Shown here piece after piece: positions 34,567 to 42,694 of a stretch of 64,000 nt of DNA. A program made the translations under genes and the position numbers. Origin of the DNA: Zoogloeaceae bacterium (GTDB lineage Bacteria; Pseudomonadota; Gammaproteobacteria; Burkholderiales; Rhodocyclaceae); assembly GCA_024235675.1 (NCBI GenBank), contig JACKLZ010000002.1:1106709-1170708 (forward strand), in the 5' to 3' direction. Numbering within the stretch: the stretch's first letter is position 1; every line of letters starts with the position of its first letter. The notes below the pieces were generated by a model. It was not told the DNA's origin. It did no database searches and worked only from the letters and a program-made list of their open reading frames with translations.

Positions 34567-34594
34567 AAAAAAAGGGCCGCTTGCGCGACCCTTT
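34567..34594 (-). terminator. Intrinsic terminator between napC and ccmA
   Basis: On the minus strand AAAGGGTCGC-GCAA-GCGGCCCTT followed by TTTTT, a 9-bp stem with one wobble pair. It lies 32 bases after the napC stop and separates the nap operon from ccm, although partial read-through would couple them. Confidence 0.8.
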
Positions 34595-34626
34595 GCCCGA
34601 TTCGTACAACACCTCCAGGGTCTGGC

Positions 34627-35262
34627 TTAACCCCCGGCAGGCTTGGCTTCCGTCGGATGGAACACTTCCGGCGCAGCGCCGCCCTTTTCGCTACCGATAT
34701 CCTGATCAACCGCTGGCAACTGGTGGGCAATCCCCTTGTGGCAATCGATGCAGGTCTTGCCTTCGGAGAAGCCTTCCTGGTGCATGCGAGTCGAACGACG
34801 CCCCTGGATCGAGTAGTCGAAATACTCGAAGTTATGGCAGTTCCGGCATTCGCGCGAATCCGTCCCCTTCATCCGGCGCCACTCGTTCTGTGCCAGCTGC
34901 AGGCGCTTGGCATTGAACTTCTCGGGGGTATCGACCGTGCCGAGGAAGTGATGCCACAGCTCGTTCGATGCCTGGATTTTGCGCAGAATCTTGTGCGTCC
35001 AGTCTTTCGGCACATGGCAGTCCGGACAGGTCGCTCGCACGCCACTTCGGTTCGAGAAGTGAATGGTGTTGCGATATTCCTTGTAGACGTTCTCTTCCAT
35101 CTCGTGACAGGAGATGCAGAACGCCTCGCGGTTGGTCCATTCCATGGCAGTGTTGAAACCGCCCCAGAACAGGATGCCCGCCACGAACACCAGCAACACC
35201 AGCCCGAGCCCGGCTCCGCGCAGGCGTCCCCAGAGACCGCCCCTGTTATTGTCGTAGCTCAT
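34627..35262 (-). CDS. napC: NapC: tetrahaem quinol dehydrogenase
   Basis: 211 residues: N-terminal membrane anchor (LGLVLLVFVAGILFWGG) and four CXXCH haem sites (CISCH, CPDCH, CRNCH, CIDCH), the NapC/NirT pattern. It oxidises quinol at the membrane and passes electrons to NapB. The C-terminal 30 residues are a variable Pro/Gly tail. It is the last nap gene, 24 bases after napB. Confidence 0.96.
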   Translation of the reverse strand: MSYDNNRGGLWGRLRGAGLGLVLLVFVAGILFWGGFNTAMEWTNREAFCISCHEMEENVYKEYRNTIHFSNRSGVRATCPDCHVPKDWTHKILRKIQASNELWHHFLGTVDTPEKFNAKRLQLAQNEWRRMKGTDSRECRNCHNFEYFDYSIQGRRSTRMHQEGFSEGKTCIDCHKGIAHQLPAVDQDIGSEKGGAAPEVFHPTEAKPAGG

Positions 35263-35286
35263 ATCTAGCTCCCTTGAAGCGGTGGT

Positions 35287-35736
35287 TCAGCGCAAGCCTT
35301 CGGCTTTTTTGAAGGTGTTATCGACCAAGGTCGGTGCATCGGTCTGCGGCACATGACACTGGTTGCAGAAATAACGGCGCGGCGAAATGTTCGACAACTC
35401 CTTGCCGTCACGATCCTTGAAGTGGGTCAGGCTGACCTTGGTCGCGCCGGTTTCCCGGTAGCGCGTCCAGGAATGGCAGTCCATGCACTTGTTGAAATTG
35501 GTCGTGATGTTGTAGCCGTCGATCTTGTGCGGAATCAACGGCGGTTGCTGGACATAGTCACGCGCTGTCGGCGCATGATCCTTGGGTACAACATATCCAC
35601 CAGTGTCCAACTCCGGGGCTGAAACATCCCGACCCCGGAGGGACTGAACACTGTCAGCTGCCTGAACACCAAGAGAAATGCCCAGGCTCATGGTTGCCAG
35701 CAAGGCGACTACGAGATTACGGGTCTTGTTTTTCAT
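35287..35736 (-). CDS. napB: NapB: dihaem small subunit of periplasmic nitrate reductase
   Basis: 149 residues with a signal peptide (VVALLATMSLGISLGVQA) and two CXXCH sites, CMDCH and CNQCH, plus the conserved PPLIPHKIDGY segment carrying an axial histidine. It carries electrons from NapC to NapA. The start overlaps the napH stop by ATGA. Confidence 0.96.
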   Translation of the reverse strand: MKNKTRNLVVALLATMSLGISLGVQAADSVQSLRGRDVSAPELDTGGYVVPKDHAPTARDYVQQPPLIPHKIDGYNITTNFNKCMDCHSWTRYRETGATKVSLTHFKDRDGKELSNISPRRYFCNQCHVPQTDAPTLVDNTFKKAEGLR

Positions 35737-36656
35737 GACTCGCTCCTATCGAATCGGGTGGTCAATCTGAATACATCCTTGCCGCAAACGTCGATGCAAC
35801 GCCCACAGCTGGTACAGTCTTTATCAAGAATCAATGGGTGGTCCTGCGCCACCGCCTTCAATGCCGGCCGGATCACCTGCGGTTCCGGACACACAGCAAA
35901 ACAGTCCATGCAATCGTCGCACCGCGAGCGCCGGTCCGCCGTGACCCGGATCAACGCCGCCGAGTTCAACACACCGTAAAACGCGCCCACCGGGCACACA
36001 TGGCCACACCAACCGCGACTGGCGATCAGCAAATCGTAGAGAAACACCCCGAGCACGATGCCCCATGACAGGCCGAATCCGAAGATCAGCCCACGATGCA
36101 GCATCGAGACCGGATTTACCCATTCCCAGGCAATACTCCCGGTCAGCGCCGAAGCCAGCACGGTAAAGCCCAGCAACCAGTAGCGCGTGTACTCGCTCGG
36201 CACCTTGCCGCCCTTGATACCCAGGCGACGCCGCAACCACGCGGCCGCGTCGGTCACCATGTTCACCGGGCACACCCAGGAACAGAACAGCCGACCACCG
36301 AGCAGCAAATACACCGCTGCCACAATACCGCCGCCCAGCAAGGCTTCCTTGTAGGGCACCTGTCCGGCGGCCACGGATTGCAGCAGCAGGTAGGGGTCGG
36401 TCAGCGGCAACACCCCGAGGGTGAGGCTCGACGACAGATTACCTTTCACAATCCACAGGCCGAACCACGGCCCGAGCATGAACAACGTCAAAATGCCCAG
36501 CTGCGACAGGCGCCGCAACAACAGCCACTTGTGGGCCCGCAGCCAGCCCTTGACCTTGACCGCGTCAGCGCCGGGGCGCGTCATTACGGACGCGCGCGGT
36601 GTGGACTCGGCCGCTGCCGGCGGAACCGCCGATTGCGTATGGCTCGCCGAACTCAT
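35733..36656 (-). CDS. napH: NapH: membrane iron-sulfur quinol oxidase subunit
   Basis: 307 residues from the ATG that overlaps the napG stop as ATGA and has GGGTGGA upstream; a GTG nine bases earlier is the alternative. Four membrane helices, two CxxxCP motifs (CSWVCPVNM and CGHVCPVGA) and C-terminal clusters CDDCMDCFAVCP and CTSCGRCIDVC. It feeds electrons from quinol to NapG. The 45-residue Ala/Ser-rich N-terminal extension is longer than usual. Confidence 0.94.
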   Translation of the reverse strand: MSSASHTQSAVPPAAAESTPRASVMTRPGADAVKVKGWLRAHKWLLLRRLSQLGILTLFMLGPWFGLWIVKGNLSSSLTLGVLPLTDPYLLLQSVAAGQVPYKEALLGGGIVAAVYLLLGGRLFCSWVCPVNMVTDAAAWLRRRLGIKGGKVPSEYTRYWLLGFTVLASALTGSIAWEWVNPVSMLHRGLIFGFGLSWGIVLGVFLYDLLIASRGWCGHVCPVGAFYGVLNSAALIRVTADRRSRCDDCMDCFAVCPEPQVIRPALKAVAQDHPLILDKDCTSCGRCIDVCGKDVFRLTTRFDRSES

Positions 36657-37513
36657 GGCTTCCACCCTGAATCAATACCGCCCGGTTTGACCGGCGCTTC
36701 AGACGGCGGCACATAGCCCGGTGCCACACGGGTATCGCCGTACTTGCGATCCTCCAGCCCCCGCATCGGCAATTGCTGCTGCTCGCCAATCAGGGAGCCC
36801 CCTGCCGCCTCGCGCTCGACCCAGCCCTTGCGGTAATGCTCGGCCGATTTGCCCTGCGCCAGCTTGTGCGGCAAGACCTTGATCGCCGCCTCCGGCAACA
36901 CACAGGAGTGCTCGCACTTACCGCAACCCGTGCAGTGTTCCGAATGCACCGTCGGCAGCAACATCGCATGCCGATCAGAGCGCGGGTTATGCACCAGTTC
37001 AAGCGTAATGGCCTTGTCGATGACCGGACACACGCGATAACACACATCACAGCGCAGACCGAGAAAGTTGAGACAGGTCTCCTGGTCGATCAGCACCGCC
37101 AGGCCCATACGCGCCTTGCCGATATCGGTCAGCTCACGATCGAGCGCCCCGGTCGGGCAGGCTTTGACGCAGGGGATGTCGTCGCACATTTCGCAAGGCA
37201 CTTTTCGCCCTTCGAAAAACGGCGTTCCCGTCGCCACGTTGTCACCCAGCTCGGACAGCCTCAAGGTATCAAAAGGACAATCCCGAACACACAGCCCACA
37301 GCGCACACAGGCCGCCAGAAAGTCCTGCTCGGGCAAGGCGCCCGGTGGCCGGATCGCCCCGGCCGGACGGGCCGAGGCTTCCTTGCCGTAGAGTCCAACG
37401 CCCAGCGCCAGCATGCACGCCCCGCCTGCCGCGCCGGCCATTTCCTTGAGGAAACGGCGACGCGCCTGGCTGGACTTGCTATTGGCGGCAGGACGAGTGT
37501 TTTGCGTGCTCAT
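36653..37513 (-). CDS. napG: NapG: periplasmic polyferredoxin
   Basis: 286 residues with a twin-arginine leader (QARRRFLKEMAGAAGGA) and four [4Fe-4S] motifs: CVRCGLCVRDCP, CEMCDDIPCVKACP, CDVCYRVCP and CTGCGKCEHSC. It accepts electrons from NapH and passes them toward NapB/NapA. A 73-base gap with no clear signal separates it from napA. Confidence 0.95.
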   Translation of the reverse strand: MSTQNTRPAANSKSSQARRRFLKEMAGAAGGACMLALGVGLYGKEASARPAGAIRPPGALPEQDFLAACVRCGLCVRDCPFDTLRLSELGDNVATGTPFFEGRKVPCEMCDDIPCVKACPTGALDRELTDIGKARMGLAVLIDQETCLNFLGLRCDVCYRVCPVIDKAITLELVHNPRSDRHAMLLPTVHSEHCTGCGKCEHSCVLPEAAIKVLPHKLAQGKSAEHYRKGWVEREAAGGSLIGEQQQLPMRGLEDRKYGDTRVAPGYVPPSEAPVKPGGIDSGWKP

Positions 37514-37586
37514 GGTGTGCGGCGACTCGCACGGGGCGATGAACTGCCCCGCACGCGACTACCCTCATTCACTCAGATGGGTCGGA

Positions 37587-40130
37587 TCAGGCTTTGGTGA
37601 CCTTGACTGCGCACTTCTTGAAGTCGGTCTCTTTCGAGATCGGACAAGTCGCGTCGAGCGTCAATTTGTTCACCAAACGACCTTCGTCGAAGAACGGCAC
37701 GAAGATCAGGCCCACCGGCGGCTTGTTACGACCGCGGGTTTCGAGCTGAGCAACCATCTCACCGCGACGGGAGGACACCTTCACCTTGACCCCGCGCTGC
37801 AAGCCACGGCGCGCTGCGTCATCCGGGTGCATGAAGACTTGCGCCTCCGGCACCGAACGATGCAACTCGGGCACCCGGCGTGTCATCGACCCGGTATGCC
37901 AGTGCTCCAGCACACGACCGGTGCAAAGCCACATGTCGTATTCGGCGTCCGGCATCTCGGGGGGATCCTCGTAGGGCAGCGCGAAGACCACGGCACGCTT
38001 GTCCTTGTGACCGTAGAACTGAACGTCAGAGCCCTTCTCGACATACGGGTCGTAACCCTCGCGGAAGCGCCACAGCGTTTCCTTGCCATCAACCACCGGC
38101 CAGCGCAAACCCCGCGCCTTGTGATAGGCGTCGAAATCGGCCAGGTCGTGACCATGGCCACGGCCAAAGCTGGCGTACTCTTCGAACAGACCTTTCTGCA
38201 AGTAGTAGCCCAGCGCCTTGGACTCATCGTTCATGTAGCCTTTCCAGGCGTGATCGTTGGCCTTGGCGACATCCGACATCGGGTACTTGTTGACCTGGCC
38301 GTTTGCGTAGAGCACGTCATACAGGGTCTTGCCCTTGTATTCCGGCATCTTGGCAATCATGTCGGCCGGCCACACTTCCTCGACCTTGAAGCGCTTCGAA
38401 AACTCGATGTACTGCCACAGGTCGGACGTCGCTTCACCCGGAGGCGCGACCTGCTGACGCCAGAACTGTGTGCGGCGCTCGGCATTGCCGTAAGCCCCTT
38501 CTTTCTCGGTCCACATCGCGGTCGGCAGAATCAGGTCGGCGGACATCGCGGAGACGGTCGGGTAGCAATCCGACACCACCACGAAGGCCTTCTCGTTACG
38601 CCATCCCGGATAGATTTCGTCGTTGATGTTCGGACCAGCCTGCATGTTGTTGGTGGTCGAGGTCCAGTAACAACTGATCTTGCCGTCCTTGAGCATGCGG
38701 CTCTGGAGCACGGCGTGGAAGCCGATCTTGCCGTTGAGGAAGCCTTCCGGCAGCTTCCAGATTTTCTCGGACGTGGCGCGGTGCGCCGGGTTCATGACCA
38801 CCAGGTCGGCCGGCAGACGGTGCGCAAACGTACCGACTTCGCGCGCCGTACCGCAAGCTGACGGCTGCCCCGTCAGCGAGAACGGGCCCGACCCCGGCGT
38901 GGAGATCTTGCCGGTCAGCAGGTGGATGTTGTAGATCATGTTGTTCGCCCAGGTCCCGCGGGTGTGCTGGTTGAAACCCATGGTCCAGAACGAAACGATT
39001 TTCTTGCTCGGATCGGCATACAGCTGCGCGAGCCGTTCGAGGCGATCGGCCGGCACGCCGGAGAGCTTGGCGGTTTTTTCCAGCGTGTACTCCGACACGA
39101 AGGCGGCGTATTCCTCAAAAGTCATCGGTGCCGCGCCGCCGACCTTGTCGGCATTCTTGGCTTTCTTCTCGCGCTCATCGGTCGGGCGCAGGCCGTAGCC
39201 GATGTCGTCGTTGCCTTTCTTGAAATTGACATGCTTTTGCACGAACTCAAGATTCACAGCCTTGTTCTGGATGATGTAGTTGGCGATGTAGTTGAGGATC
39301 GCCAGGTCGGTTTGCGGCGTGAAGATCATGCCGTTGTCGGCCAGCTCGAAAGAGCGGTGCTCGAAGGTCGAGAGCACATGCACTTCGCTGCCCTTGTGGG
39401 TCAGGCGACGGTCGGTCAGACGCGACCACAGGATCGGGTGCATTTCGGCCATGTTCGAACCCCACAGCACGAAGGCGTCGGCGTTCTCGATGTCGTCATA
39501 ACAGCCCATCGGCTCGTCGATGCCGAAGGTGCGGATGAAACCTGCCACCGCCGAGGCCATGCAGTGGCGCGCGTTCGGATCAATGTTATTGGAACGGAAA
39601 CCTGCCTTCCACAACTTGGCGGCGGCATAGCCTTCCCACACCGTCCACTGGCCGGAGCCGAACATGGCGATGCTGGAGGTGATCTGGTCGGCCGGCTTGC
39701 CCTCGTTGGCTTTCATGTCGGCCGCGATGGCGGCTTTCCACTTCTCGGCCATGATGTCGTAGGCCTGGTCCCATGTGATCGGGGTGAACTCGCCGTTCTT
39801 GTTGTACTTGCCATCCTTCATGCGAAGCAACGGCTTGGTCAGGCGATCTTCGCCGTACATGATCTTGGACAGGAAGTAGCCCTTGATACAGTTCAGGCCA
39901 CGGTTGACCGGTGCATCCGGATCACCCTGGGTCGCGACCACGCGCCCCTTCTGCACGCCCACCAGCACTGAACAGCCGGTGCCACAGAAGCGACAGGCAG
40001 CCTTGTCCCAGCGCACCTCGGTTGCCGTCGCATCTGCCACCTGTGCCGTCACAGGCAGGCTGATCCCCGCTGTTGCCGCGGCCGCCGCTACGGCATTGGC
40101 CTTGATGAAACCACGTCGATCCATAGTCAT
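37587..40130 (-). CDS. napA: NapA: catalytic subunit of periplasmic nitrate reductase
   Basis: 847 residues, the usual length. Start at MTMDRRGFIK with AGGAGG seven bases upstream. Twin-arginine leader (DRRGFIKANAVAAAAATAG). One [4Fe-4S] cluster from CRFCGTGC with the last cysteine in NRGLNCIKG. The molybdenum-ligand cysteine lies in ARHCMASAVAGFIRTFG (about residue 185). The bis-MGD-binding domains run to the C terminus (FVPFFDEGRLVN). It reduces nitrate to nitrite in the periplasm. The start lies one base after the napD stop. Confidence 0.98.
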   Translation of the reverse strand: MTMDRRGFIKANAVAAAAATAGISLPVTAQVADATATEVRWDKAACRFCGTGCSVLVGVQKGRVVATQGDPDAPVNRGLNCIKGYFLSKIMYGEDRLTKPLLRMKDGKYNKNGEFTPITWDQAYDIMAEKWKAAIAADMKANEGKPADQITSSIAMFGSGQWTVWEGYAAAKLWKAGFRSNNIDPNARHCMASAVAGFIRTFGIDEPMGCYDDIENADAFVLWGSNMAEMHPILWSRLTDRRLTHKGSEVHVLSTFEHRSFELADNGMIFTPQTDLAILNYIANYIIQNKAVNLEFVQKHVNFKKGNDDIGYGLRPTDEREKKAKNADKVGGAAPMTFEEYAAFVSEYTLEKTAKLSGVPADRLERLAQLYADPSKKIVSFWTMGFNQHTRGTWANNMIYNIHLLTGKISTPGSGPFSLTGQPSACGTAREVGTFAHRLPADLVVMNPAHRATSEKIWKLPEGFLNGKIGFHAVLQSRMLKDGKISCYWTSTTNNMQAGPNINDEIYPGWRNEKAFVVVSDCYPTVSAMSADLILPTAMWTEKEGAYGNAERRTQFWRQQVAPPGEATSDLWQYIEFSKRFKVEEVWPADMIAKMPEYKGKTLYDVLYANGQVNKYPMSDVAKANDHAWKGYMNDESKALGYYLQKGLFEEYASFGRGHGHDLADFDAYHKARGLRWPVVDGKETLWRFREGYDPYVEKGSDVQFYGHKDKRAVVFALPYEDPPEMPDAEYDMWLCTGRVLEHWHTGSMTRRVPELHRSVPEAQVFMHPDDAARRGLQRGVKVKVSSRRGEMVAQLETRGRNKPPVGLIFVPFFDEGRLVNKLTLDATCPISKETDFKKCAVKVTKA

Positions 40131-40131
40131 T

Positions 40132-40392
40132 TCACGCCTCCTGTTCCTGCAATTCGAGACCTTCATCGGTATATTCGTATGCCATCGTCACCCCGAGCAC
40201 CATCTTGTTCAGGTTGACTGCCAGAATGGAATCCATTGTTGAGTAGCCTTCGCCGTCTTCCACGGTCACGATCAAGCGACCCTGATCTGGCGCTGTGCCA
40301 TGCACTTCAACACCGGGAATTTCCAGTAGCGCCTCAGTCAGCGCCCGGATGTGTTCGGGGCTGACCCGAACCACAAGACTTGCGATTTTCAT
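40132..40392 (-). CDS. napD: NapD: chaperone for the NapA Tat leader
   Basis: 86 residues starting at MKIASLVVRV; ferredoxin-like alpha/beta fold with IPGVEVHG and GRLIVTVE, the family hallmarks. It binds the twin-arginine signal of NapA and delays export until the cofactor is in. It overlaps napF by ATGA. Confidence 0.93.
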   Translation of the reverse strand: MKIASLVVRVSPEHIRALTEALLEIPGVEVHGTAPDQGRLIVTVEDGEGYSTMDSILAVNLNKMVLGVTMAYEYTDEGLELQEQEA

Positions 40393-40886
40393 CTTTGACT
40401 CTCCATCGGGTTGCTGACGGCAATGGCGCCGACTGGGCATGGCGCTACGCAAGCGCCACAGCCGGTGCATATGCCTTCGTTCATTTCCGGTCGGGAAATA
40501 CCGCCCAGAGCGGGCCGGAAACGAATTGCGCCGGCCTCGCAGTTTTCACCGCAAATCCGGCATTCCACACCCTTGCGGGCCACACAGAGTTCGCCGAGAT
40601 GCGCCTTCATTGCCCATGCCGGGGCGCCCAGCTCACGCCGGATCGCGCCGGTTTTGCAGGCAGCCGCGCATTCGCCGCAAAAGGTGCACTCACCAAGAGA
40701 AAAGTTGATTGTCGGATAGCCACCATCGCCAATGCATACCACCCGCGTCGGACAGGCTGTCACGCAATCATCGCAGCGCGAACACTGCTGGATGAAATCT
40801 GCCTCGGCCAACGCCCAGGGGGGGCGGGGCTCGGCAGCGACTTGGCGGAAACGGCCGCGGAGAAATCCGCGACGGGCGACATCCAT
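40389..40886 (-). CDS. napF: NapF: cytoplasmic iron-sulfur protein of nitrate reductase assembly
   Basis: 165 residues from the ATG, 11 bases after AGGGG; a TTG nine bases upstream is too close to that site. Cluster motifs are CSRCDDCVTACP, CTFCGECAAAC, a rearranged CRICGENC, and CTGCGACVAPCP. It interacts with NapA during Fe-S insertion. First gene of napFDAGHBC; an FNR-type box lies about 64-77 bases upstream. Confidence 0.93.
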   Translation of the reverse strand: MDVARRGFLRGRFRQVAAEPRPPWALAEADFIQQCSRCDDCVTACPTRVVCIGDGGYPTINFSLGECTFCGECAAACKTGAIRRELGAPAWAMKAHLGELCVARKGVECRICGENCEAGAIRFRPALGGISRPEMNEGICTGCGACVAPCPVGAIAVSNPMESQR

Positions 40887-40949
40887 CGGACTCAAAGCCC
40901 CTAAAAACCGTGTGGGTTCTCATTGGACACCCGCACCAAATCGCATGAC

Positions 40950-40963
40950 TTGATTACGGTCAA
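40950..40963 (-). promoter_or_regulatory. FNR/DNR-type box upstream of napF
   Basis: TTGAT-TACG-GTCAA, same form as the box before nosZ. A start about 41 bases downstream (near 40915) would have TCCAAT (40922-40927) as a weak -10, as expected for an activator-dependent promoter. Confidence 0.78.
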
Positions 40964-40991
40964 ACTAGACGGAATGTTTTAAGGCGGTGCG

Positions 40992-42413
40992 TCAGCCCGC
41001 AATCGGGGTCACGGCCTGCCGGTGCGCCGGGGCGTCGAACCAGCGCAACAACAAACGATAGATATCAATGTCAAACGCATAGATCGCCTCTGACAAGGCG
41101 GTACGTGCTTCGGCGTCAGTGGCGCCCGTCGACAGATAGCACCAGGCATCGAGCAGGTGACAGGCGCTCAGCCCGGTTGACGGATCGTGCTCGTGGAGCA
41201 CGATCGGCCCGGGCCACGGCCACGCCTTGAGCCCCTTGCCCGTCAACGCACCGAGCAGACGTTCATCATGTTGCTCCGGGGTTTCCTTGCCGGCACAGAC
41301 GCCGGCGCAGCGCTTCATCTGATGCGCCATGCACGCCCCGTTGCGCCCACTGTCGAGGCCGAGCCGGCGAGGACAGAGTTGATACAGGTAAGCCAATTCC
41401 CTGAGCAGGTTGTCCGCCTCCTTGCGCGTGCGGAAGGCGCCATGCACCCCCGCCCAGGTACGCGGGTCACCCTGGGTAAGCGGCACACGTTCCAGTACGG
41501 TGGCTTTTCGCTTGTTGCTGGGCACGATGCGCAGGCCGAAGACCTCGTCGTTCTTGCGCAGCTGCCGGTTGTGCAGCGGCGTGTCGTGCTTGACCAGGCA
41601 GGCCTCCAGCAACAGCGCGCCCAACTCGCCGGCGGTCTGCTCCCACTCCACCCGCCGCACTTGCCGCGCCATGTCGGCCTCCTTGCCGCTGAGCCGGGTG
41701 GCGGCGAAATGCGACATCACGCGGGTGCGCATGCGCTTGCTCTTGCCGATATAGAGCGGCAGATCGTTTTCGCCGTAAAAGAAGTACACCCCGGGGCTGT
41801 CCGGAATGCCTTCGAGCACGCCCTCGGGCAGGCCCGGCGGGCGCGCCGGCTGCTTCATGGCGCGCGCGACGGCGTTCTCCAGCGTGTCGGCGGGGAAGGC
41901 GCTGCGGACCTGATCGAGAAACTGGCACAACACCTCGGTGTCGCCCATGGCGCGATGGCGGGCGGTGCATACCAGCCCGTGACGCTCGATCAGGGCATCC
42001 AGACCATGACGGTGATGCTGCGGATACAGGGCGCGAGACAGCTTGACGGTGCACAACACCGCGGCGTCAAAAGGCTTGTCGAGTGCGGCGAAGGCGGTCT
42101 TGAGAAAACCATAGTCAAACCGGGCGTTGTGCGCGACGAACACAGCGCCGTCCAGCAAGGCGAGCACGGTGTCGGCGAGTTCGGAAAACTCGGGCGCATC
42201 GGCCACCATCGCATCGGTAATGCCGGTGAAATTCTGGATCATGGCCGGAATGTGCACTCCGGGGCGCACCAGCGAACTCCAGCGCTCGAGTTCGCGGCCG
42301 TCTTCGAGCAGGACGATGGCGATCTCGGTGATCCGGTCCCGCACCGGGTGCGCCCCGGTGGTTTCCAGATCGACCACGGCCAGTCGTTGCGGCAGCGTCA
42401 AGGCATCAGGCAA
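40992..42413 (-). CDS. DnaQ-type 3'-5' exonuclease fused to GIY-YIG (UvrC-like) nuclease
   Basis: 473 residues. The DEDDh exonuclease occupies about 1-175: VVDLETTGAH, AHNARFDYGFL and HRAMGDTEVL. A GIY-YIG nuclease starts near residue 205 with GVYFFYGENDLPLYIGKS, followed by a Cho-like region with CPRRLGLDSGRNGACMAHQM and CAGVC. The combination (epsilon-like exonuclease plus Cho/UvrC endonuclease) is known in proteobacteria and is thought to act in DNA repair. The only usable start is TTG, because a stop lies just upstream and the first motif begins at residue 13. Confidence 0.9.
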   Translation of the reverse strand: MPDALTLPQRLAVVDLETTGAHPVRDRITEIAIVLLEDGRELERWSSLVRPGVHIPAMIQNFTGITDAMVADAPEFSELADTVLALLDGAVFVAHNARFDYGFLKTAFAALDKPFDAAVLCTVKLSRALYPQHHRHGLDALIERHGLVCTARHRAMGDTEVLCQFLDQVRSAFPADTLENAVARAMKQPARPPGLPEGVLEGIPDSPGVYFFYGENDLPLYIGKSKRMRTRVMSHFAATRLSGKEADMARQVRRVEWEQTAGELGALLLEACLVKHDTPLHNRQLRKNDEVFGLRIVPSNKRKATVLERVPLTQGDPRTWAGVHGAFRTRKEADNLLRELAYLYQLCPRRLGLDSGRNGACMAHQMKRCAGVCAGKETPEQHDERLLGALTGKGLKAWPWPGPIVLHEHDPSTGLSACHLLDAWCYLSTGATDAEARTALSEAIYAFDIDIYRLLLRWFDAPAHRQAVTPIAG

Positions 42414-42449
42414 CGCGTTGCGCGGCCGCCATCAAAACCACGTCAGGCA

Positions 42450-42635
42450 TCAGTCCGTCTGATAGTAGTAGGGCTTGCTCGGCACGTTGGCCTCAGTATT
42501 GCGCGCCCGGGCGTCGATGTCTTGCGGCTTGTCCCACCACAAGGCGCGGCCGGCCTGCTGCTCTTGGCGCTCTTGCGGATGATTGGCCATCCACTCGCGC
42601 ATGAATTTGGTGTGCTCGGATTCGTACAGTGCCAT
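42450..42635 (-). CDS. DUF3460 family protein
   Basis: 61 residues after AGGAGA. The body ALYESEHTKFMREWMANHP and ALWWDKPQD is the short DUF3460 pattern found mainly in betaproteobacteria. Function unknown; charged and soluble. It lies between spoT and the nuclease fusion. Confidence 0.85.
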   Translation of the reverse strand: MALYESEHTKFMREWMANHPQERQEQQAGRALWWDKPQDIDARARNTEANVPSKPYYYQTD

Positions 42636-42694
42636 TGCTTTCTCCTGATTCAGCGACGCGATTCTAGGCAAGTCGCCGCCAATGCGCCAGCCAT

